DNA of 64,000 bases from Sergeia podlipaevii (GCA_030849805.1 JASANZ010002250.1:44866-108865), one strand, 5' to 3'; shown: positions 43,470-54,316, counted from the first letter of the stretch. The notes: generated from the letters alone by a model not told the origin. Numbers and translations are program-made.

Positions 43470-45578
43470 CTAAGTGCTGCTGCCAGGTTTCACGCCGCGG
43501 GCAAGCACAGGGAATCCCTTCGGCTGCACCCGTGCGTTGTTGATCTCAAGTACGTCGCCCATCTTTTGATAGTCAAAGCGGCGGCTTTTCTTCCCGTACG
43601 TCGACTTGAGCTCCTCCAGTAGCTTTTTGGCGGCCTCCTCGCGGTGCCAGCGGTTTGTCATAAAATACGTGTGTGCCACGTCATCGATGTCACCAGTGGG
43701 CACCTGATCCACGACAGGCTCTTGATAAAAGCCTTCCCACAGCAACTGATCCTTCGCTTCATCGTCGGAGTTAAAGCTGACGGCGTGAGAGAGCGGCCGC
43801 TCGACCGTCAGCGTGTCTACGCGGTCGTCGCTGGAGGTGAGGTACTCTTCAAGGTGTGGGCTAGTGCGGCGATACATGTCACGGAGCTGTGCCGCCCCAG
43901 GCATGTCGCCCCCTTGCCCCTGAGAAATGTCAGGCCGCACTTCAGATCCACTACTATCATGATGATCTTCTCCCCCATTACGGTCACTAGAGCTCTGCAG
44001 CAGCTCACGCGCGTGTGCCCGCTCGCGCTCCTCGTGCTCTTTCTGCCTCTGCGCTGCGCTCTCTCGCAGGAGCGCCTCCCGCTTCTGCTTCTTTGCCTGC
44101 TGCTGGATCTCCTCCACATACCTCACCAGCGCATCTCCATCGAAGTTGTATGGTAGTGCAATCTGCCTGTGCTCCCAGTCAATATCCAGCTCAGGACTGA
44201 GGGTGAAAGTAAACTCACTCCAGTCCCATTGCGTGAGAGAAGCGCCAATGCGGAAGAGCTCCTTTGACCACTCAAGCCTCTGCGCATAGGTGCACTCATC
44301 ACCACTGCTATCGAAAGCGTCAATGCCAGCTGGTTCCACCATCTCACGGAATTGCTTTAAATGCCACATGGTCGTCTCAAGCATGTGCTTGGAGAGCTTG
44401 TAGAGCTTCTTCTGGATGTCAAGCTTGGGCTGCAGCGCGTTCAGCCACTCCCGCAGCTTGTCTATTGTCTGAATGGAGTGACTCACGATGACCACACCGT
44501 TTGCACGGGTCGCACAACGATTGCCAATCTCAAGAGTGATGTTTGACAGACCGTAGCCGTAAAGGAGGTCCTTATTGCGCACCAGAAGCCGCAAGGTTGC
44601 GTGTGCGTCTGTGTGCGCACAGGAGATGAGCACGTCGTCTAACTCCAGCGTAGCGCACAGCTCAGAGATAAGTCGCTCAACGGTGGTGGCAAAGCCCAGC
44701 GCATCCTCCCTGCACTTGCCAATAGCCTCTTCATTATGAGCGAGAAAGCTTACAAATTGCACAGCAGTGAAGTCCCAAGGCACGGTTAAGGAACCCGTCA
44801 CCTCACCAATCGCAAAACGGTCTGAAACAATCAGCGGCATAGACTCCCAGTACTCATACCGAAGCTCACCAAGATGGGTGCGCAACGTGTTCATTGCCGC
44901 TGAGCACTGCAACGGGGATAACTCTCGAGAAAAGAGTACCTGATCGGCCTCCATTAGCTCCTCCATGGTGGGAGTTGGTGTTAGTGTCCATCGCATAGAC
45001 ATTGTTTCTGTCGCCTCATCCAGTAGTGACTTGGGCTTCGTTACCTTTTCCTTCTTCCGTTGAGGACCAGATCGCTTGCGCAGAGGCTTCGCCTCCATGC
45101 GTGCTGCTGTCGCATCCTCAGCAGCGCTCACTGACTCTGTGACACTATCAATGCATCCCGCACGCCGCAGAAGATCGCGCAGAAACTTGTTGACGCTTCG
45201 CTCCACCATCCCTCGATTGGCCTCGCTCGCCGTGAAGCCCTCAGGTAGCTCGAAGGTAGACCGGATAGAACTGCCTTCTGATTCCGGTGCGAAGCCTCGT
45301 GAGGCAAAACTAGAGCTGCCCCCTCGGCCATCCCCCTCATCCTTGTCTAGTGAATACGCAGTGCTGTCTCCCATGCTATCTATCCTCCGATAAAATGTAA
45401 AGGAGATGGATGTAGAAGGTGGAGGTCGGAGGGTGCCAGCCTTAAACTCGCGTGCCCAGCTGAGCAGTTCATTGAGTTGAGCCACGGAGTTTTCGTTAAC
45501 GACTTGCTGCTCGCGATTTTGGTGGAAGAAATCGGGATGTACCTTCAAGAAGAAGGAGTTGAGAGCCTTCTTGTACAT
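43470..45578 (-). CDS. TCAIM-like protein (DUF4460/DUF4461), J-domain-related N-terminus
   Basis: A 702-residue protein opening with ALNSFFLKVHPDFF and then VVNENSVAQLNELL, which matches the DUF4460 start of TCAIM (T-cell activation inhibitor, mitochondrial), including the J-domain-like HPD (residues 14-16). Further along, SLTVPWDFTAVQFVSFL and later DIDWEHRQIALPYNFDGDAL fit the two copies of the beta-strand/W-D/PxxF pattern of DUF4461. A Lys/Glu coiled coil with an acidic, Ser/Asp-rich loop lies at about residues 490-570. The ATG at 45578 was chosen because the conserved domain begins within four residues of it. TCAIM is mitochondrial in animals and of unclear biochemistry; no cleavable presequence is obvious here. 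Function is not assigned beyond family. Confidence 0.8.
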   Translation of the reverse strand: MYKKALNSFFLKVHPDFFHQNREQQVVNENSVAQLNELLSWAREFKAGTLRPPPSTSISFTFYRRIDSMGDSTAYSLDKDEGDGRGGSSSFASRGFAPESEGSSIRSTFELPEGFTASEANRGMVERSVNKFLRDLLRRAGCIDSVTESVSAAEDATAARMEAKPLRKRSGPQRKKEKVTKPKSLLDEATETMSMRWTLTPTPTMEELMEADQVLFSRELSPLQCSAAMNTLRTHLGELRYEYWESMPLIVSDRFAIGEVTGSLTVPWDFTAVQFVSFLAHNEEAIGKCREDALGFATTVERLISELCATLELDDVLISCAHTDAHATLRLLVRNKDLLYGYGLSNITLEIGNRCATRANGVVIVSHSIQTIDKLREWLNALQPKLDIQKKLYKLSKHMLETTMWHLKQFREMVEPAGIDAFDSSGDECTYAQRLEWSKELFRIGASLTQWDWSEFTFTLSPELDIDWEHRQIALPYNFDGDALVRYVEEIQQQAKKQKREALLRESAAQRQKEHEERERAHARELLQSSSDRNGGEDHHDSSGSEVRPDISQGQGGDMPGAAQLRDMYRRTSPHLEEYLTSSDDRVDTLTVERPLSHAVSFNSDDEAKDQLLWEGFYQEPVVDQVPTGDIDDVAHTYFMTNRWHREEAAKKLLEELKSTYGKKSRRFDYQKMGDVLEINNARVQPKGFPVLARGVKPGSST

Positions 45579-46468
45579 GAGTTTCCTCTTTCTTGCTTGC
45601 TTTTACTCGGCTTTTATAGATATATGTTTAAAACTAATAATAATAATGATAATAATAAATGTGAAGAGGATTGAAGAAGAAGCCACTATTCAACACAGCG
45701 CTCCAACTTGAGGACGGATACTCTTTTCCTTAATGCTTCTTGGCTGCCGCTTTTTTTTTTTTGCTTGTTGTCGATGCTTGCCACCTGCTTTATCAAAAGA
45801 AAAAAAAAGAAAATGTATGTCTAGCAATGCCAGACAAAAGTGCACAAACCTCTCTCTCTCACACACACACACGTTCACTTCCCAACGCAATGTTAGTAAA
45901 GAGAGAGAAGGCAAAAAAAAAAAAAAAGAGTGTGGTATGACCTATGGAGATATATGATACTAGCCCTGTTATGTCGTAGATAAATATTTCACAAAAAAAA
46001 AAGCTAATGAAAGAGAATAAAAGAAATCACTTGTCAAACTTAGTTGGTCACGTATATATACATATATCATTTAAACAGGAAATAGTGATGTTTTCTTCCT
46101 TTGAGGATAATAGACAGTAAGCCTGATTTAGGAAGGTACGAAAACGGAATAAAGCATCAAACAACAAAAAAAAAAAGTTCATATAATTGCAATAATTGTA
46201 ACAGTAGTAGTAGTAACAATCAAAAAAAAAGCAAACGATACAGGAAAAAAAAAGAAGAAGAGGAAAGTGTCCAGGGCGATATGGTAAAGAAAGGGAGTGT
46301 AAGAGGATGTATATACCACGCACTCCTCTCATCTCATCTTATCTCTCTCTCCCCCTTCTCTTCGTCACAGCTCACTTCAGAGTATGTAGGTAGCGGCCCA
46401 CACGTCACAAGCACCCATCATTCATCTTCATTCTACCTTTTTTGTTTTGTTTCGAGATTCTTTTTCTT
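45579..46468. other. Intergenic spacer, AT-rich
   Basis: About 0.9 kb with ATA/ATG-rich stretches, A runs and a CA tract near 45869-45883. Short frames are low complexity. No gene was recognised. Confidence 0.7.
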
Positions 46469-49400
46469 TTACTCTGCTTCTTTCATAGGTCTACTGGGCG
46501 GCTCGGAAGGTGGTGGTGGGCCACCAGGTACATTCGCAGCCTGCATGGACTTGTACACAGCCTGTGTGGCTCTCTGAATTGATGCCTTCAGCATGCTCAG
46601 CGCCGCCTCCACACTTTTCTTGCTATCCATCGTCACTTCAATATCAAATGTCTGCTGTATCAGCTGTGTCACCAAGGGGCCACCGTCGCCGTTGACGATG
46701 GATGAGACAGTCGTGCTTGGCTCTGAGATCAAGCTGGACCGTCTGGATTCATTAGGTTGTCGCGTGGCATTCAAACTGCGTCCTGTGACGGAGGACTTCC
46801 CACCACCACTACCCCGAGTCATCTTCGCCCCTTTACTCAGCGCCTCTAGCAACTGAATGGAGGAGAGGTTAAGTTCTTCAGGGGTGTAAGGACGGTTGAT
46901 GCGGATCACAAGTGTCTTGGAACTGCCTCCAGTTTTCGCTTCACTCCCGCGAAGACAATCGAATCCGCACGCAACGGGGTGCACCAGCATCATAGCCCGC
47001 TTGGTCTGAGAAAAGGACCTCTTGCGCTCAAAGGTCAGCACAAACATAATTTCCCACTCCACTGACATCAGCACACGCTGTCCGCTCCACTTGCCTTTTC
47101 CCACTAGTACCTTTTGCTGATGCTGCGGATCCAGCGGAACGGTGCCGCGCGCGTTGCCATCGTACGCAATGCGCATCAGTCGTCGATGTTTGTTGTCCAG
47201 CACACGGTCCCACTCTGAGCGCCCGCTGTTCGGTGATGACGACGATGCGTTCAAGAGTAGAGTGTCATGCTTTGAGTTACCTGTAGAGATTGCATTCTGA
47301 AGAGATGGAGGGCGGAGGATGTGGGCCTCGGGAGGGGGGATGGGAAGAGACGTGGTGCTGGCGTGTACGTCGCCGCCGCCACCCATGCCCTTCTCTCTGC
47401 GTGGCTCCTCATGGTCTGTGTGGAGCTCATCAGAGTCCTCTGTGGCTAAGGCTCCTCGCAAATCGTCCTGCTGCTGCTGCCGCGTGGGGTTGAGGCCCTG
47501 CAACAGTTGTGGTTGGGGGATACGATTGATGTGGCTAGTGTCAGGGGACGGTGCAGCCGTGGATGGCGAAACCATCTCTACAGCATCCTCGCCGTCCTCT
47601 GCGTGAAGAAAACGACTGCTGCCGCCTGCTCCTCCTCCTCCTCTGCCGCTCTCACCGATGCAGTAGTCACGAATAACATCGCTTGCATCACTAATGATAA
47701 CGCTGCTCTTGATCGTTGCATTAGCTGAGTTACTCTGTTGATGCTGTTGATGCTTCTCGGCCCCCTCATCCCCCTCTCCCTTGGGCTGAGGACCCCCACT
47801 CGGCACCGCCTCGAGCTCCTCCATCGACCCGACACCGACCTCCTTCAAGAGCGCCGATGTGGTGCCATGAAAGTAATGCACAAGAGTGCCAATAGAGCGG
47901 TACCCACGCAGCAGCCTGCCTTCCAGCTCCGCCCGCGACGGCTTGGCAAGATAAACCTCTACGAGATGGATGGTGTCGCACTGTGGAGAGTTTTGTACTA
48001 TCCGAGTGAGGCGAGGGTACTTCGCCGCCTCTGCCGCGTGCACATCCGTCGTCGTCGCCGTCGCGTTAGAAGCAGACGCAGAAGCCGCCGACTCCGCGTT
48101 ACATGCGGTGTCACCGCCGCCACTTAGCCGGCTCACCACCGTCGCACGGCGTTCATTCGTGCTGACCTGCAGTTGCAGCATGTTCGACGCCACGAGACCA
48201 CTCACAATCCTCACGGAGAGCACGGCATGAGTGAGATCGTCGTCGCGTGGTTGCAAGAGGGCGAGGATGTCATCCTGCAAGGCTCCCCTGGCCAACTCAC
48301 TGAGGGCTGTGTCGCCATGCAGCAGGTGCCAGGCGCGACAGATAAGACTGCCCTCGACGTGAGAATGAGAAATGGAAAAGGTCTTGATGCGGCCGGCAAG
48401 GTGGGCCTCGTCGCGCTTCACCCGAATCGGGTTTGGTATAGCGTTTTCAATAGCGGTACCACCACCAGGTGCTAAGGGAGAAGAAGAAGAAGAAAAGAAA
48501 GACTGTGGCTTGGGATGACCGATCAAATAGGGGCTTTGAGTCTTCTCTGGGCTCAAAAAACCACCGGCAGACTGCAGCGTCTCTTTCCCATCCCTCGACG
48601 CATTCTCCTTGCTTGAAATCCCGGTCACCTGCTGCTGCTGCTTCTCCTCCCTGTTGTAGCGGCGCGCATTAAAGCTCTCCGGTGGCAGGAGCTCATCAGA
48701 GATCAATCCCTCTTCCTCTGGTGCGTTGGTCAGCAACTTTTCCGATTGCCCCTTCTCCTCTTTTCTATTTGCTACCACCGCCGTGGTGTCGCCATGGTTG
48801 TTTTCCTTCGCAGAGTCTGGTGAAACAAATAGCGGGAGTGGGGTTGCCATGACCGATACTACCTGTGCGTCGCCATGGACGCCTCCACTAGCCCGCTGCT
48901 TCGGCCTCTGCTGCTGCGCCACCGCCTCCTCTTCGTAGGTGCCCTCATCGTAAAACTCAATGTGATCGGTGTCTAGGAGTGAAGAAGCGTCCTCGTGCCG
49001 AGAGTGACTGCGTGACTGTTGCTGCAGCTGCAATTTCTCTTGCGTTGGTGACACCTTGGCATGCTGCTGTTGCTGCTGCTGTTGCGGCGGCGGCGGTGAC
49101 TTCACCCTTTCCGCCGCCTCCTCAGCCGCCGCCGCACGTAAAGTCTCCCGCAGCTTTCTCAAGGCTTGTTCGCCGTGGCATGCATGGACCGCGACGGACG
49201 CGGAGCCGTTGTAATATTCCTGCAGCGCACGCTGCGCAGGCTCAAAACTCGCTGCCAGTGCTCGCACCTCTGCAGTAGTATCCCAGTGACGTCCTGTCGC
49301 AGCTAAACGGGCGAGCAAACGGGGGTAGGGGCTGTCCTCTGGCCGCCCTTCCCTTACCGCATCTTCTTCCTCCTCCACCTGCTCATCCATCCACTTGGCC

Positions 49401-52400
49401 ACTACCATGCGTCGTAGGTTACACGTGATCTCAAACTGTAAGGCACCAGTGTCTCTCACGTGAGCCGTTGGCGGTGGGGAGGACGAGGGCGTAGAGGCAG
49501 ATGCAAACGGAAGACACACCACGCTCTCGACTTTCGCGCGAGGCTGTCCCTCGTCACCCCCTGGTCCAAGATCATCACTGCTGCTATCTCGGTTGCGCGC
49601 TGTAGGTAGCGACGGTGCAGGAGGAGTGGTCTTCCCCTGAAGCTTCCTCTTCGTCTCTTCCTCCTCTTCCTCCAGCTCTACCACACAAAGATGCAAGTAG
49701 TCCAACACGTCGTCAGCAATTGCTGCGCGAGTTTCAGTGCCGTGCGCTGTGGTGCTCCGCAATGACTGTAGTGCGCGACACAACAAATGTCCTGGTGGGT
49801 GTCGCAGAAACACAACAAAGCTGTGTGTACGGCGCTGTACCTTAGATGGCGTGCTATCACTCCGTTGTGAAGCGATCTGGGACTCTGCCCGCTCCAGTTG
49901 GGATGTGACAAGTGGCTGCGGCACAGCAGCAATGAGTTGTCTGCCTTCCTCTAGCGCTCGAGGCGTTAGTCCCTCCACGTTTAGTTGGTTCTGCTGTTGT
50001 TGTTGTTGATGTGCATCCACGAGAGCAAAGGCTACGCCGGTGCTGTTCGTCAATAGTGAGAACAGAGGCTCAGACCCGCTTTCTCCTCCGCCAGAGAGCA
50101 ATCTGTCCTGCGGTGGTGTCGCTGTTGCGGCCGCCGCCGCCGCCTCAGGATTGTACTGGTCAATCTGCACAAACTTTTCGAAAGACAAGGAGTTCACTAG
50201 CCCAGAATGATGAGCGCCGGTTTTGTCCGCTGGGGAATTAGGTAGAAGTGGCGAGTGTTTCAGTTTGCCTTGGCTTGGGCTGCGCACCGCACGCCTGTCG
50301 TTCTTTGGTGGCCCTGCAGCCGCAGTGCCCTTGAGCGCGGCAAGCGGCGGGGGTGGTGTGGGTGGGGCGAGCGGGGTAATGCGCAGCCCGGCGACAGCTG
50401 CTTGGGAGGCCCACACACCAATTGGTGGCTCCGTAGCAGCAGCAGCAGCACTATTGTCCTCTGTGGTCAGTACGGGGGTCCGAATGCGAGGTGGAGGAGA
50501 ATAGTCTTCAGGGCGTTCTCTACTTGCAGCACCACTACTACCACCCGCGTGTTCATCGGCCTTATTCTGGGGACGTTGTCTGTCGAAGCGGTTTACAGTG
50601 CACTGCAGCTCCACATCGTCCCCAACAGGCTGCGTGCCAGCCACACTAGAGGTATCCGGGGTGGGGGAGATGACCGTCTTTGCGGAGGGCTTGGGTGTCT
50701 CCTTGGCCACTGCGGCGGCGTCATTCTTGTTTCCTCTCACCGGCTGAGCCGGAGATGTGACCGCGCCTTCAGCGAAGAGTTCCCTCTGAGGTGTGCGTGG
50801 GTCGGTCGAAGCCGGCTGAAAGTTAGACTGTGGGGACACTATGAGGGAAGGATAGTCTACCCCACCCGCCTTCACCATCGATCCCTGTATCGAGCTCACC
50901 TCCGGCGCTATAAGACCACCTCTGTCAGCGGTACTAGTAGGTGGGCCCTTCGCTGTACGTGCAGCCGCCATCAAAGCAGTATCGCCAGGGACAGTAGAGG
51001 CAGCTGTTGGAGCACGAGGGCAGGGAGGATGCAGCGGCCCCTCCTCAGTCTTCACCGAATTCGCTTGCAAAGGCTTGCGTGCGCCAGCGAGAGATGAATG
51101 TGGGAAGGTACAGTGCAGCTGGCCTTGCATATCACATACAGCGTAATACACCGGTGCCCTCGCTGCTGCCGCTGTTGCTATTGCTTCAGCACGAGGCGTT
51201 GTAGGAGGGGGAGGAACCGGTCCAAAATGAATGGACAAGGGCAACGCCACGCTTGCAGTAGCAGTTGCAGTTGCTGCTGCTGCCGCCGTGGCATTAGCGT
51301 TGTTGTGTTGACGATGATGGTCCTTCTCCCGCCGTGCCAGCGCACTCTCCGCTGCTTCACAAACTACCGACAGTGCATCGGAATCGCTCGCGGCAACCCC
51401 CGCGTTGCCCTCTAGAGCGAGGGCCACCAACTGTGAAGGGGAGGCAAGCATTCCAGCGTTATCATGGTCTAAATGAAATAGGCCTGCACTAGTAGGCCAC
51501 TGGGTGACGAGTGCATGGATCAGGCTCACGCACCCAAACGTAGTTAAGTAGTTATCCGCCACGTTCAGCACAGCCAAAGAGCGCAGCATGCATGTACTCT
51601 CTGTGCCTTTCAATGCAACCACAAGACCGCGCGCCGCCAGGTCGGTCAGTCCACTACCGCTGAGGTGCAACTCCTGCAAGCTGGCAAATGCGCTAGGTAC
51701 AACGCAGGAGCGGGCCTTCGCGTTGAACGCTGCATGCGCCATCAGCTCACAAAGCACATCTCCCACACGTGTTTGTCCACCGACGCAGGCGCTAGAGAGA
51801 AAAAATTCTGCTTCCCCTTGCTGCTCAAGAAAGAGTTCCCAGGCCTGAAGAGCCGTAGGCCCCTGTAGCCGCCCCTGCATCGCGTGTCGCCGCACTCCAT
51901 ACGCAATGAGCTCCGCTGCCTCCTCTGGTGGCACCAGGCGACGCTCAAAGCAGTCAGACAGATCTAGAGTGACGAGCTGAGGGCAACAGAAAAACACGTT
52001 CAGCAGCAACTCACGGCACCCGACATAGGAGCAAGACTGGCTCAGCGGCACTGCCTTGAGCACGAGGCGAGTGAGAGAGGCGGGTGTGTGCAGTGAAGCA
52101 AAGCTCGAGAAGGGTGTGTGTGTAAGCAGCACTCCAGAAGCACTGAGAGCGGAGGCGGTGAAGTCCAGTAGCGTGTCCGCAGCAAATCGACCGTCAGAGA
52201 CGGAGCCGCTACTCAGATGTGCAGAAGTGGCGGCGACTGCACCAAGGACTGCTGTCTCCTGCCTGCTGCTGCGTAGCACAACGTGCCCGGTAGATTCACT
52301 TCCAGATCCACTACCTGCCACGTTGTGCGCCAGCGTCACAGTGGTCAATCTACTGACGTGACTGGCCCCAGCGAGGAGGTCCGAGACGCCTCGTGCGGAA

Positions 52401-54253
52401 GCGCGGCAATCTCTCACATCCAACAGCTGCGGCCCTAGGTGCATCGCGCTGAGCGCCTCTTGGATGTCCTTGGAGGTGTTGGTGCCGCGAAGAATGCGTG
52501 CATGTTGCCGCACGAGGGACCCTGGAAGCAGATGTGGATCGTCGCGCAACGAGCGCGCAGTCAGCTTGGCGAGATAAATGCCCAGCACCTGCATCCCATG
52601 ATCCTTCAGAGGGTTGCTCGCGAGACACACCGCATCAAGAGAGTCAGCTGCCCAGAGAATCAGTTTGCCAAGGTGGGTGGCGCCGCGGTAGGTGAGTTGG
52701 TTCCCCGTCAGGTCCAGCAGGCGGAGAAATGGTAAAGCACGCGAGTGCAAATTGATAGAGTGTGAGGTTGCCATGGGAGTATGGGGCCTGCGTGGTAGCA
52801 CAACGGGTGATGCCAGGTGAGGTCTCTTGCCCCATGCACTGCTGGAGCTCTGCGCATGACGGTGTAAAGAAGACGGCAGTGACTCTTCCTCCGTGACAGA
52901 GAAGGCGTGTGTGGCGGCAGATTGTCCTCTCGCAGCGCTCCCTGCGTCCGTAATGCTGGACCCATCACAGGACCTGGTGAGACCTCTGAGTAACTCTCCA
53001 GCATGTACATCTGTGAGATCCATAAAGGCCAAAGTGAGAGAAGTAAGACTGCTGAGCTGAGGAAGAATGCTGCGGCACAGCCACACCCACTCCTCGTTAC
53101 CGAGAGTGCATGCAGTGAGGTCAAGCACAGAAATGCTAGTGGCATGAGTGTGTCGACGTAGATGCCTCTGCAGTCCCATCCAACGTGTTCGAGAAGACGA
53201 GTTACCTCCCTCCTCGTCCTCATCGGCTTCACCATTTTGCATCTCTTCCGCCAGCTCCCTCTTCCAATTTGGTCTCGCTGATGATGGCCTCTTCTTGCCT
53301 ATAAATGTACTCCTTCTCTCTGCTGCTGCATTACTAGAACGTACTCCATGGAACTCCTCCACATCGTCCTGATCTACATCGCCATCCATATATGACTCTG
53401 CTGCATGCTGCCTGCTGCGCCCTTCACCATCGCGCCCGTTATGATCATTGTGGTTACGCGCACCAGCGTGGCCGACAGGAAAATCATCTGTTGCCATCGT
53501 AGAGTTGGTATCGTGGTGATGGTTCATAGAGGGGAGCGAATGAGAACTAAAAAATCTGCCAGCGTCATCCCCTGTAAGCCGCAGGCCGTTGCCTCTCACG
53601 TCACTATTGCTGTTGTGATGCGATGATGTATCTTGATGCGGTGGCGGCGGATGGGGATGCCGCCGCTGTTGTTCAACCATAGACTTAACAAAAGAAGGAG
53701 AGGAAGAAAGAAAAGTGGCTGTGCGCTGCTGTGCCGCCGTTGATGATGATGCGTCGTCAACAGCGTGGCGTGGTTGCTCCAACTCGCTACGCGAGTGCCG
53801 CCGCCACAAGTTTCCTCCCTCCCCATCCCCTCCAGTTATATTCTCTACTTCGCTATCACTTGTTGCACGCCAAGACTTTCTCTTTGCAGCATCTAAACTA
53901 CTCGTATGAAACCCGCTGGCAATGCCCGCGCTGCTATCATCGAGAGTGCGGCGCGAGCTGCCGTACTTAATTTTAGGAGTGAATTTGCATGCTGCTGGTG
54001 CTGGTGCGCGACTGTGTAGGCTACTACTCCACTCAGTAGCCATCTTTATAGAAGGCGAGGCTTGTGCCAAGTGTGATCCACCTCTAGGAGCCCGATCTGG
54101 CACGGAGAAACGATGGTCTAGAGATGAGCCCTCAACCCACGATGCCGAGGAAGAGCCAGCAGCTGGCCTAGGTGCATGAAAGGGTTCTGTGTCGTTCTCG
54201 TCACTTTCCCTCTCGCTCGCAAACCAAGAAGACCAATGCGGTTTAGTAGACAT
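46469..54253 (-). CDS. Giant leucine-rich-repeat protein with repeated C-terminal domains
   Basis: A 2594-residue protein. Residues 1-360 are Ser/His/Asp-rich and disordered. Residues about 370-915 hold ribonuclease-inhibitor-type leucine-rich repeats (SISVLDLTACTLGNEEW, LRLLDLTGNQLTYRGA, LQELHLSGSGLTDLAARG, LAVLNVADNYLTTFGC) with long linkers. Residues about 920-1480 are low complexity. Two alike domains follow, near 1490-1760 (GHLLCRALQSL, then YPRLLARL) and 1960-2200 (GSLICRAWHLL, then YPRLTRIV). A third region at about 2347-2590 opens SEWDRVLDNKHRRL and ends in Pro-rich residues. The helix-then-strand order and the closing YP-R-L of the C-terminal domains resemble the FAZ1-type module of the gene at 8495-22159; this is a remote resemblance. 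A cytoskeletal scaffold is a fair guess, not shown. The ATG at 54253 lies 12 bases from a strong acceptor. Confidence 0.8.
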   Translation of the reverse strand: MSTKPHWSSWFASERESDENDTEPFHAPRPAAGSSSASWVEGSSLDHRFSVPDRAPRGGSHLAQASPSIKMATEWSSSLHSRAPAPAACKFTPKIKYGSSRRTLDDSSAGIASGFHTSSLDAAKRKSWRATSDSEVENITGGDGEGGNLWRRHSRSELEQPRHAVDDASSSTAAQQRTATFLSSSPSFVKSMVEQQRRHPHPPPPHQDTSSHHNSNSDVRGNGLRLTGDDAGRFFSSHSLPSMNHHHDTNSTMATDDFPVGHAGARNHNDHNGRDGEGRSRQHAAESYMDGDVDQDDVEEFHGVRSSNAAAERRSTFIGKKRPSSARPNWKRELAEEMQNGEADEDEEGGNSSSRTRWMGLQRHLRRHTHATSISVLDLTACTLGNEEWVWLCRSILPQLSSLTSLTLAFMDLTDVHAGELLRGLTRSCDGSSITDAGSAARGQSAATHAFSVTEEESLPSSLHRHAQSSSSAWGKRPHLASPVVLPRRPHTPMATSHSINLHSRALPFLRLLDLTGNQLTYRGATHLGKLILWAADSLDAVCLASNPLKDHGMQVLGIYLAKLTARSLRDDPHLLPGSLVRQHARILRGTNTSKDIQEALSAMHLGPQLLDVRDCRASARGVSDLLAGASHVSRLTTVTLAHNVAGSGSGSESTGHVVLRSSRQETAVLGAVAATSAHLSSGSVSDGRFAADTLLDFTASALSASGVLLTHTPFSSFASLHTPASLTRLVLKAVPLSQSCSYVGCRELLLNVFFCCPQLVTLDLSDCFERRLVPPEEAAELIAYGVRRHAMQGRLQGPTALQAWELFLEQQGEAEFFLSSACVGGQTRVGDVLCELMAHAAFNAKARSCVVPSAFASLQELHLSGSGLTDLAARGLVVALKGTESTCMLRSLAVLNVADNYLTTFGCVSLIHALVTQWPTSAGLFHLDHDNAGMLASPSQLVALALEGNAGVAASDSDALSVVCEAAESALARREKDHHRQHNNANATAAAAATATATASVALPLSIHFGPVPPPPTTPRAEAIATAAAARAPVYYAVCDMQGQLHCTFPHSSLAGARKPLQANSVKTEEGPLHPPCPRAPTAASTVPGDTALMAAARTAKGPPTSTADRGGLIAPEVSSIQGSMVKAGGVDYPSLIVSPQSNFQPASTDPRTPQRELFAEGAVTSPAQPVRGNKNDAAAVAKETPKPSAKTVISPTPDTSSVAGTQPVGDDVELQCTVNRFDRQRPQNKADEHAGGSSGAASRERPEDYSPPPRIRTPVLTTEDNSAAAAATEPPIGVWASQAAVAGLRITPLAPPTPPPPLAALKGTAAAGPPKNDRRAVRSPSQGKLKHSPLLPNSPADKTGAHHSGLVNSLSFEKFVQIDQYNPEAAAAAATATPPQDRLLSGGGESGSEPLFSLLTNSTGVAFALVDAHQQQQQQNQLNVEGLTPRALEEGRQLIAAVPQPLVTSQLERAESQIASQRSDSTPSKVQRRTHSFVVFLRHPPGHLLCRALQSLRSTTAHGTETRAAIADDVLDYLHLCVVELEEEEEETKRKLQGKTTPPAPSLPTARNRDSSSDDLGPGGDEGQPRAKVESVVCLPFASASTPSSSPPPTAHVRDTGALQFEITCNLRRMVVAKWMDEQVEEEEDAVREGRPEDSPYPRLLARLAATGRHWDTTAEVRALAASFEPAQRALQEYYNGSASVAVHACHGEQALRKLRETLRAAAAEEAAERVKSPPPPQQQQQQQHAKVSPTQEKLQLQQQSRSHSRHEDASSLLDTDHIEFYDEGTYEEEAVAQQQRPKQRASGGVHGDAQVVSVMATPLPLFVSPDSAKENNHGDTTAVVANRKEEKGQSEKLLTNAPEEEGLISDELLPPESFNARRYNREEKQQQQVTGISSKENASRDGKETLQSAGGFLSPEKTQSPYLIGHPKPQSFFSSSSSPLAPGGGTAIENAIPNPIRVKRDEAHLAGRIKTFSISHSHVEGSLICRAWHLLHGDTALSELARGALQDDILALLQPRDDDLTHAVLSVRIVSGLVASNMLQLQVSTNERRATVVSRLSGGGDTACNAESAASASASNATATTTDVHAAEAAKYPRLTRIVQNSPQCDTIHLVEVYLAKPSRAELEGRLLRGYRSIGTLVHYFHGTTSALLKEVGVGSMEELEAVPSGGPQPKGEGDEGAEKHQQHQQSNSANATIKSSVIISDASDVIRDYCIGESGRGGGGAGGSSRFLHAEDGEDAVEMVSPSTAAPSPDTSHINRIPQPQLLQGLNPTRQQQQDDLRGALATEDSDELHTDHEEPRREKGMGGGGDVHASTTSLPIPPPEAHILRPPSLQNAISTGNSKHDTLLLNASSSSPNSGRSEWDRVLDNKHRRLMRIAYDGNARGTVPLDPQHQQKVLVGKGKWSGQRVLMSVEWEIMFVLTFERKRSFSQTKRAMMLVHPVACGFDCLRGSEAKTGGSSKTLVIRINRPYTPEELNLSSIQLLEALSKGAKMTRGSGGGKSSVTGRSLNATRQPNESRRSSLISEPSTTVSSIVNGDGGPLVTQLIQQTFDIEVTMDSKKSVEAALSMLKASIQRATQAVYKSMQAANVPGGPPPPSEPPSRPMKEAE

Positions 54254-54265
54254 ATTGGTAGGTTA

Positions 54266-54316
54266 CTAGCACACACACACGTGCAAGGAAAAAAAAAAAC
54301 GAAAAAAAAAAAAAAA
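54266..54316 (-). promoter_or_regulatory. Spliced-leader acceptor of the leucine-rich-repeat gene
   Basis: Minus-strand T-rich tract with two long T runs, then a GT stretch, then CTAG ending at 54266, leaving a 5' UTR of only 12 bases before the ATG. Confidence 0.6.
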
